Source: Delphinus delphis (Eukaryota; Chordata; Mammalia; Artiodactyla; Delphinidae). Taken from it: DNA of 64,000 nucleotides. Under the pieces are notes generated by a model, which was given only the letters and a program-made list of their open reading frames with translations, was not told the DNA's origin and searched no databases. Positions 57,058 to 64,000 of this stretch are shown one piece after another (the stretch's first letter is position 1; each line of letters begins with the position of its first letter). Both the position numbers and the translations under genes were made by a program. The stretch covers positions 13,106,680 to 13,170,679 of the forward strand of contig NC_082703.1 in the NCBI RefSeq assembly GCF_949987515.2, read 5' to 3'.

Positions 57058-57410
57058 CGTTATGGACTGAATGTGTCCCCACTAAATTCATATGTTGAAA
57101 CCCTAAACCCCAATGGGATGGTATTTGGAGGTGGAGCCTTTAGAGGGGATAAGGTCATGAGGGTGGAGCCATTATGAATGGGATTATTGCCTTTATAAGA
57201 AGAGAGAGCTTGCTTCCCCTCTCTCTCCCTCTGCTCTGTGCATGTAATGATGTAATGAAAAGATAGCCATTTACAAACCAGGACCAGATCTGCCAGCACC
57301 TTAAACTTGGATGGAATCCCCAACCTCCAGAACTGAGAGAAGTAAATGTCTGTTGTTTAAGCCACCCAGTCTGTGGTACTTTTGTTATAGCACCTGATAG
57401 GACTAAGACA
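57058..57410 (+). mobile_element. MaLR-type LTR (MST/THE-like)
   Basis: GTTATGGACTGAATGTGTCC, CATATGTTGAAACCCTAAAC, ATGGTATTTGGAGGTGGAGC and GTTGTTTAAGCCACCCAGTC appear in order. It ends CCTGATAGGACTAAGACA. The family match is close to the MST consensus. Confidence 0.93.
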
Positions 57411-57499
57411 GATAGTTTGCCCAGTAGTGGAACTGGAAGCTACCATTGCATTGAGGAAATTTCTCACATAACGCTGGTGAAAAGACAAGCACTGTGCAG

Positions 57500-57730
57500 G
57501 AAACAGTAAGAGATAAATGACAGAAAGGCAGTAAGGACTGGAGAAAACTGGAAGAGGGAAGGATTGCCTTTCTTGATGAAGGGGTCACAGAAAGTTTCAG
57601 CGACACAGTGAGATTTGTGCTTGGATAAATGGAGGGAGGTATGGAGGCACATCAAAGGGACTGGGAGGACGGGGGATGGAGCGGTCCAGGATAGTGGGAG
57701 CAGCAGAAAGGATCCAGGAGCCTTTCAAGT
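57500..57730 (-). repeat. Possible LINE-2 3' region fragment
   Basis: GAAACAGTAAGAGATAAATG and GAGGTATGGAGGCACATCAA weakly follow the reverse L2 region. The call is tentative. Confidence 0.35.
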
Positions 57731-58014
57731 TATGTTGGCTGATAGGAAAACGACTGGGCAAACACCTGGGTTAACAGCTGGGCTCACTGAGCAGCCTGGC
57801 CTAAGGACACAAGACCCCACCTGTGCTTCCCTGTGCGCCTGGAGGTTTGCCAACGGCACCTCCATGGAGAGGATGATGTATTGTACAGTGATGTACAATG
57901 TAAATCAGAAATGCTGCCTCACAGACATCTCTTAGCTTCTTTAAAAAATATTCTTTAAGAGAAAGGGAGTAAGATTTTGTTGAACAACATTCCCAATAAT
58001 TAGTCTGTGTGTTA

Positions 58015-58140
58015 GTAACATTCCCATTGAAAAGATGAGGAAATGGAAAATCAGGACTTACCTAAAGTTCCCCAGCCTCTAAATGGCCAAGCTAACATTG
58101 AAACCCACATTTGTCTGGCTCCAAAGCCTGCGTCTTTGGT
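58015..58140 (-). repeat. MIR SINE fragment
   Basis: CCCATTGAAAAGATGAGGAA, CCTCTAAATGGCCAAGCTAA and GTCTGGCTCCAAAGCCTGCG follow the reverse MIR layout. Confidence 0.7.
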
Positions 58141-58583
58141 CATTGCACCAAAAGAAACCTAGGACTAGAGAGGATACAGCTCAGACTCAAGGCAGACGCA
58201 GCCAGATGGGCCTTGAAAAAGGGGCCTGGGTCACCTAGAAGAGAAGACAGACTCTTAGCTTGTTACCTGGTTCGGGACTGTGTTACACAGAGGACACTGG
58301 GAGTCTGGGGGGAAAGAGGAATAATACATTAGATTAAAAATGGAGCTGGCTGGGTGCTAATTAGTTAACCTCTAATAAATGGGATAAATAGCAGGATGTA
58401 ATTAACCACTGCTTAAAGAGGACCCTGGTGTTTCCCTCAGTGAGTAAACCCCTGTGGATTGTTATGCTAATTCCAGCTGTAAAAGTAGAGTGAGAACAAA
58501 ATTCTTATCTGGGAAAGAATGAAGTGCATTTAGCTGTATTCCTTTTGCATGTTGATTCTGGATAGCCCAAATAATTTTTTTTT
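58141..58583. other. Unassigned sequence
   Basis: No gene or repeat is supported. Confidence 0.4.
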
Positions 58584-58598
58584 AAAGACAAAAACTGG

Positions 58599-58909
58599 GG
58601 ACTTCCCTGGCGGCACAGTGTTTAAGAATCTGCCTGCCAATGCAGGGACACGGGTTCAATCCTTGGTCCCAGATGATCCCATAGCCGCGGAGCAACTAAG
58701 CCCGTGCACCTCAACTACTAAAGCCCGCGCACCTAGAGCCCGTGCTCCGCAACAAGAGAAGCCACCGCAATGAGAAGCCCGCGCACCGCAACGAAGAGTA
58801 GCCCCCGCTCGCCGCAACTAGAGAAACCCCGCGCGCAGCAATGAAGACCCAACGCAGCCAAAAAAGAAATAAACGAAAAGAAAATAAGTAATAAATAAGT
58901 AAGTAATAT
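58599..58909 (+). mobile_element. CHR-type SINE, long form
   Basis: The head GGGACTTCCCTGGCGGCACA, B box GGTTCAATCC, internal GAAGCCCGCGCACC and the tail ATAAATAAGTAAGTAATAT are present. The 15-bp duplication AAAGACAAAAACTGG is exact at 58584-58598 and 58910-58924. Confidence 0.96.
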
Positions 58910-58924
58910 AAAGACAAAAACTGG

Positions 58925-59491
58925 ATAGCATAGACAAGGGATAGTATACAGAGGGAAATGTACACAATCTGAGGAGCGGCTTCATGGTGCAGGGTGATGG
59001 GGGCAGATGTGGGGATGGGGCCCCCTGACAGGAGGGGCTGTCGTTCTGCAGGAGTCATGGCAGCCCACTGAGAAGCGTGAGGTGGAGCGCTTTTGCTCCC
59101 CCTCTCCTCTGCTTCCCCTTTTGTTCCTTTGGAGGGCTGATAATCTGAGGATCCCATCCAGCTGGGAGAGTCTGTTCATACCCTGATTTTGGAAACCATT
59201 ATTTCAACCGATGTGAATTGATCAATCTCATGCAGTATCAAAGGCATTTTTCTTTTTGCTAAAATAGTTCATTAAATGTGGACATTTTTCATTTCGGAAT
59301 TGTTGGTTCTTGGCCCCTTCCATCTGCCTGAAAACTCAGAAGTAAGGACTTTAGTTTCTAAAGGACTACAGGGTTTCTAAAGCGACTGATGGACTGAATG
59401 GGACCCACTCATTATTCAAGGAAGGCTCAAGCTGAGACTCTGGCGCCTCTCTTTGCCCTGCCCAGCATTTGATCAAGCTTCAAGATGGTTA
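58925..59491. other. Unassigned sequence
   Basis: No gene or repeat is supported. The minus frame at 58711-59157 (148 codons) is partly SINE and is not a gene. Confidence 0.45.
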
Positions 59492-60085
59492 TGAAGGGGA
59501 TCAGAATATGCCACCCCCAGCTATGCCACGTTGGCAGAAGGATTATTGTCAGTTAAAGGCAACTGAGAAACAGATGTGAAAAGAGCTCTCTGCCCCCCCT
59601 TCTCGTCTGCCTAAAAGCAGGGCATAAATTTCCCCTGTGCAGGTGCCTCCTTCTCCCGTACCAGGAAGAGGAGAATGACCCTTATCACCAGGGACAGAAA
59701 TGGCACCCAGATGAGTCTGCACAAATAAGTCCTCACTAAATAACCCCTATCTACCATTAGTTTCCCCCATATATTTCCTAGTCACTTTCTCATCATTTAT
59801 CAGCCCTAGAAGCCCAAACCCCCTTTTCTTTGTCTAATTGCTTCTCTACAATTTATTGCTCTTTATTAAAATGGCATATAAGCCTCCAAGTCTATCCACT
59901 TCTTTGGGTTTCTCTTTTTTCTGTGAAGCCCCTGTACATGTTAAAAAAAAAAAAAAAAGAGATATTAACATCAATTAAAATTGTATGCTTTTTCTCCTGT
60001 TAACCTGGCTTTGTCCGTTTAATTTTCAGGCCCCAACTAACAAACCTAAGAGGATAGAGGGAAGATTTTTGTCCTCTCCTGTACA
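59492..60085 (+). mobile_element. Solo LTR of an endogenous retrovirus
   Basis: The 594-bp element begins TGAAGGGGATCAGAATATGC and ends TCTCCTGTACA, giving TG...CA ends. A 4-bp duplication GTTA flanks it (59488-59491 and 60086-60089), as gammaretrovirus-like (class I) elements produce. No internal retroviral genes remain. A relative forms the left edge of the window (1-406). Confidence 0.8.
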
Positions 60086-60089
60086 GTTA

Positions 60090-60647
60090 TGATGAGAATT
60101 AACCAACCATTACACAAAAAGACCTCAGTAAGGCCAAGATGTGGAAGCAAAGTATAGTTAAACCATCTGAAAGGCAGGACACACACTCTCTATATTATAT
60201 TATTGGGCAGGAAGGACTGTGTCCAGGACCCTCTGCAGAATGTATACGGAGACATCAGGGATAAGATGACCTGGGGTTGTGGTATCAAACAGGCGGCATG
60301 ACGGGGGTCTTCTATAACTTTGTTTCCTTTACTGTTTCACCAATGAAGAAATAATGCCACCAAGTCCCAGATTTCCTGTGATAGTCTTAATTTCTGGTTG
60401 TTTTATTGCTTTCTGTAAAAAAAGATTTAGAAAATACATAAATAAATGTGATTTAATGTTTACTTCTAGGTAAGAATTTAAAAATTAAATATATTTATAT
60501 GTAAACATAAATAATCTCACAATTCCCAAAATCTTTTCTGACCACTTATGCCAATGCTTGCTTTGGACAAGAATTTCACAGCAGGATCCTTGGAAAGGTG
60601 ATTTAGGTATTTTGTTGTCCTGAGAAAAGAAAATAAGTACATTATTT
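60090..60647. other. Unassigned sequence
   Basis: AT-rich, with no supported gene or repeat. Confidence 0.4.
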
Positions 60648-60657
60648 TCCCTACTTT

Positions 60658-60862
60658 TTTTTTTTCTTTTGTGGTACACGGGCCTCTCACTGTTGTGGCC
60701 TTTCCCGTTGCGGAGCACAGGCTCCAGATGCGCAGGCTCAGCGGCCATGGCTCACGGGCCCAGCCGCTCCGTGGCATGTGGGGTCTTCCCGGACCGGGGC
60801 ACGAACCCATGTCCCCTGCATCGGCAGGCGGACTCTCAACCACTGCACCACCAGGGAAGCCC
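60658..60862 (-). mobile_element. CHR-type SINE, short form
   Basis: The poly-T is at the left, then GTGGTACACGGGCCTCTCAC. The head complement CACCACCAGGGAAGCCC is at the right. The duplication TCCCTACTTT lies at 60648-60657 and 60863-60872. Confidence 0.95.
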
Positions 60863-60996
60863 TCCCTACTTTTACAGGTGGTAAAATTAAGGTATAGAAA
60901 ACTGATTTGATGAAGATGACAATGAAAGTTAGAGTCAGGCGCACACTTGGGTCATCTCACATCTAGGTCGGCTCACTGTCCACGGCATAGATTTTC

Positions 60997-61327
60997 TTTT
61001 TCTTTTTTTTTTTTAAGATAGTATATTTTATTACATTTATTTATTTATTTAATTTACTTTTGACTGCGTCAGGTCTTAGTTGTGGCACGCGGGATCTTCT
61101 TTGAGGCATGTGGGATCTTTCGTTGCAGTTCACGGGCTTCTCTCTAGTTGTGGCGTGCAGGCTCCAGGGGCACGTGGGCTCTGTAGTTGTGGTGCGGGCT
61201 CTAGTTGAGGCACGCACTCAGTAGCCCACGGCACGTGGGATCCTAGTATCGTGACCAGGGACCAAAGCCGCGTCCCCTGCATTGCAAGGTGGATTCTTTA
61301 CCACTGGACCACCAGGGAAGTCCCATT
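60997..61327 (-). mobile_element. CHR-related SINE, long form, diverged
   Basis: A T-rich tail with TTATTTATTTATTTAATTTA is followed by ACTGCGTCAGGTCTTAGTTG and repeated TGTGGC blocks. The head complement GGACCACCAGGGAAGTCCC is at the right. The 12-bp duplication GCATAGATTTTC is exact at 60985-60996 and 61328-61339. Confidence 0.93.
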
Positions 61328-61339
61328 GCATAGATTTTC

Positions 61340-61699
61340 AACAGAGTCTTTGCATCATCTTGGCTCCCTTGCAGCTTCAGACCAAGTGCTCATCTACTTT
61401 TAGCAGGGAAACCCACTGGGGAAGAGTGAAGTTAACAAATGAAAGGAAAAGATACAAGGCACAAGGACAGAATGAATGTCAGAGGTGGGATGAAAGCTAA
61501 GAAAAAAAAAAAGGACCAAGAGAAATCAAGGATAACATTTAAGTAGATGAAATTCATCTTATTCACAATGGCCTTTTCCTTCCTTAAGGATCCCACAACG
61601 CATTTCAATCCCTTACTTGTCCGAATCCCCCCGGCATTTTGTTTGTTCTTCCCTAAAGACATTGATTAGACTCTGCCCTGCAGTAACCTACAGTGACAA
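61340..61699. other. Unassigned sequence
   Basis: No gene or repeat is supported. Confidence 0.4.
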
Positions 61700-61800
61700 T
61701 CACGCCCTAACTAGACCAACCAGATTATAAACTCTTTGAAGGCACAGTGTTTCAGACAAGTTTCCCCCAGAGTTTAACATGTTTGTTGAATATATGAATA
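61700..61800 (+). repeat. LINE-2 3' end fragment
   Basis: CAGATTATAAACTCTTTGAA then GTTTGTTGAATATATGAATA follow the plus L2 3' end. The middle is degenerate. Confidence 0.6.
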
Positions 61801-62094
61801 TGAAAATATTCACAGCTAGAATGACCCCCCCCAAAAAAAAACTCTGAGCTGATTTTTATCTCCTATTTGGAGTATTTGTTTCCAAATTTTGATTTTAAAA
61901 ACTTGAAGAAGTTTTGTCAAGAGGCTTGGGACATTAGTACTAGACTAGACATAAAGCTACGAACTCTGCTCTCCATGAGCAAAAGAGGGACAGAAAGGAA
62001 GCAGTGACTGTTCTGCACACAGTGTGGCATCTCAGTGTGCCTAGCTTTGAGGAGGGAGGGGTGGTGGCTGTTTCAGGCTGGCAGAGACCTCTCC

Positions 62095-62235
62095 TGCTTA
62101 GAATCACACAGGGCTGGAAATGAACTAGATCCGACAAATCAACCTGTCCAAACTCTTCATTTTGCACGTGAAGAAACAGACCCAGGGAGACTGTCTTGCC
62201 CAGGATCACTAAGCTAGATGTGGTATAGCCTAGAC
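62095..62235 (-). repeat. MIR-type SINE fragment
   Basis: CACAGGGCTGGAAATGAACT, CATTTTGCACGTGAAGAAAC and GCCCAGGATCACTAAGCTAG follow a reverse MIR/MIR3 layout. Confidence 0.6.
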
Positions 62236-63539
62236 TGAATCGTTTTCAAAATAAAGTACTGAATGAAGCAACAAATTAAACCTTTCTGCAGAGTCCCTGG
62301 GTTAGAAACCTAGCACTTTAAATCATCAGCAAATACTACAGTATCGTGGATAGAAAAATAAATGGAGGCTATGGAACAAATCTATGGCAAAGTCAGGACT
62401 AAAAAAGCCTTCAGGTTATGTTTCTGAGGTTGGTTGGTGATGTTCATTCTCACCATTGAAAACTTTCCATTGCTTTTGAGTCCTGACTTGATGAGCAGCG
62501 GTGGGCAGGGAAGGACAGACGTTCCTCATTTCCATCTATACCTGTTGCCAAAAACACACAGTATATACAGACTTCTTACCTTGAGGAGCATGAGAGAGCC
62601 TCTCAGTTCTTTTAAGCATTCCCACTATGGGGGGAAGCTCCCCAATCAGCTGATCTAAGAAACCTAGCCAACAGCTCCATGCAAAAGGGACCATTCTTGT
62701 TCCAGTTGAGAGCAATAAGCAAGGCACCCTCTCTACTCAGGAAAGAGGAATCCACAGAACCTTTCTTTCCATCACCACCTCGATTAATTCATTAATGATT
62801 TTTCAGGCAAGTTTTATTCAGGCCCTTGGGAACAGGGCAGTGAGTCAGAGGTTGGCATCAAAACAAGAATAGAAGCCATAGTCCTCTCTGGGGATCCTTA
62901 CTGTGGGCTTTAAATTCCCAGATCACACAACTTCCTAGTTGGAAATAAGTGTTCTTAAACAAGAACAAGGGTTTTGCCAGGCCTGACAGTGACTGATAAG
63001 ATCTGTCTGAGGACCGTCTGATGAAAAGAGAAGCTGGATTTGCATGTCACAGTGAATGTTTAAAGTAGGTTTCCTGCTGAATATAAATAAAATCTCTCTC
63101 CTTGGGCAATCCCATCTCAACTCCTGCAGCTATGCCTTCCTTAATTAAATTAACTTTGAAATAACATTCAATGTTTTCCTTCTAAATGCCTTTGTTTTCT
63201 CCAAGATCTACTTATTGACAAGCTGTTTCACGAGGTTCCTGTGTAAACTGATTAAGGTCCTTTCCTTTCCCCCCCCCCACCCCCGCCCCGCTGCATACTC
63301 AATGAGACAAGTTTTATCACCTCTATAGCCGTTATCGGGTAGCCCTCACATTGTATTCATTTAACTGTGTAGCAAATGGCCCCCATACTTACAATACCAA
63401 AAATTAAAATTAAAACAATTATCTAGGGTGCTTACAGAGGACCCGGATAAATACGAAATGTAAATCTCGTTGGCTGAAATTCACACAACTGAAAGCTAAT
63501 TCCTAACTTGAAGGGGGAGGATTTTTTTTCCGCAGTCTT
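62236..63539. other. Unique sequence upstream of the CpG island
   Basis: There are no transposons for 1.3 kb next to the CpG-rich end, a pattern common near promoters. A C-rich tract lies at about 63271-63293. No exon is recognised. Confidence 0.45.
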
Positions 63540-64000
63540 CTTCAAAAATGAGGCATTCGCGTTCGTAACGCAAGCGGCTCTCGGCTTAGCTACGTGAAGT
63601 GGGAGCTCCGGCTCCCCTCCAGAGAGCGGGAGCGCAGGCGCGGGCGCGCACACGTGGACACACGCTCACACGCGCCCGCCCACGCCCCCTTCCTTGTGCA
63701 TTGCCTGAGGGATTTACGGGCTTCGACCGCGGATTACTGTCAGGTGCAGAAAGCAAGTCTTTGTTTGGTGGGCATTTTCCTCCCCCCCCACCCCGGATTT
63801 GACTGTTACTTACGGGCCACGTGAGCGCCGGGCGGGGGTCAGGCGGGCGGGGAGGCGCCCCCAGCGCTGGGGAGACAAAGGCTAGCAGAGCCCGGCGGGT
63901 GCGGCAGGGGGACGTCTCCCAGCTCCTGCGACACGTGCGCAGTTGGCCCGGACCTGCCTCTGACTGAGAGGCTCTTTCACGAGATGTCCAGTTCAAGCCC
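63540..64000. promoter_or_regulatory. CpG-island-like promoter region, runs off the window
   Basis: CpG dinucleotides are dense (GCATTCGCGTTCGTAACGCA, GGCGCGGGCGCGCACACGTG) against a CpG-poor background. Three CACGTG E-boxes lie at 63651-63656, 63818-63823 and 63932-63937, a GACGTC site at 63911-63916 and a quadruplex-type G-run pattern at 63830-63852. Such blocks commonly mark transcription starts of vertebrate genes, often without a TATA box. I cannot tell which gene, which strand or where exon 1 begins. The 136-codon minus frame here is not recognisable and may be chance in GC-rich DNA. Confidence 0.6.

Noticed and set aside
57880..57899. ATTGTACA / TGTACAAT inverted repeat with a 4-base loop
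   Set aside because: Eight-base arms occur by chance in 64 kb. There is no supporting context.
63586..63996. 136-codon minus-strand frame in the CpG island
   Set aside because: Its Arg/Pro/Ala-rich composition is typical of reading through a CpG island. I cannot exclude a real first exon, but nothing supports one.
1..64000. CRISPR arrays, bacterial operons, ribosome binding sites, tRNA or rRNA genes
   Set aside because: The window is mammalian. The regular repeats are transposons and microsatellites. The tRNA-like boxes all lie in SINE heads.

Overview
The window is nuclear DNA from a mammal, almost certainly a cetacean (whale or dolphin). The main evidence is sixteen copies of the CHR-type, tRNA-derived SINE of cetaceans and their relatives. 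The younger copies start GGGCTTCCCTGGTGGCGCAG and end near GGCCCGCGTACCGC plus an A-tail. There are also several 5'-truncated LINE-1 3' ends of the cetartiodactyl type. I cannot resolve the species.

I found no protein-coding gene that I can support. The longest open frames (172, 167 and 153 codons) have no recognisable domain, and many of the others are SINE or LINE sequence read in an arbitrary frame. The window is best read as intergenic or intronic sequence dominated by transposable elements. One CpG-rich, promoter-like block at the extreme right end (about 63,540-64,000) probably belongs to a gene that continues outside the window.

Layout: 1-406 is the 3' part of an endogenous retrovirus LTR. 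407-8,000 is mostly unique, with one short LTR (1,556-1,820), a MIR and a striking 22-bp hairpin at 3,234-3,300. 8,000-14,300 is a SINE cluster, including two SINEs inserted into the same target. 14,300-18,500 is sparse. 18,712-22,022 holds three L1 3' ends, one carrying a SINE. 22,160-23,800 is unique and GC-rich. 23,826-31,000 holds SINE, MIR, L1, L2 and LTR remnants. 33,341-34,064 is an L1 with perfect target duplications. 34,978-36,255 is a four-level nest: old L1, younger L1, SINE, younger SINE. 37,640-38,590 contains a 35-bp perfect inverted repeat. 42,388-42,915 is an L1 with a 5' inversion. 46,655-49,007 is L2 and L1 sequence including a broken L2 reverse-transcriptase frame. 52,731-57,410 has three MaLR LTRs in the same orientation. 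56,587-61,327 has four more SINEs and a solo LTR with a 4-bp target duplication.

No new gene system is visible. The observations most worth following up are the isolated hairpins, the templated inverted repeat, the nested insertion that gives a clean relative chronology, and the right-end CpG island with three CACGTG boxes. Family names for the old repeats come from memory of consensus sequences and would need a RepeatMasker run to confirm.
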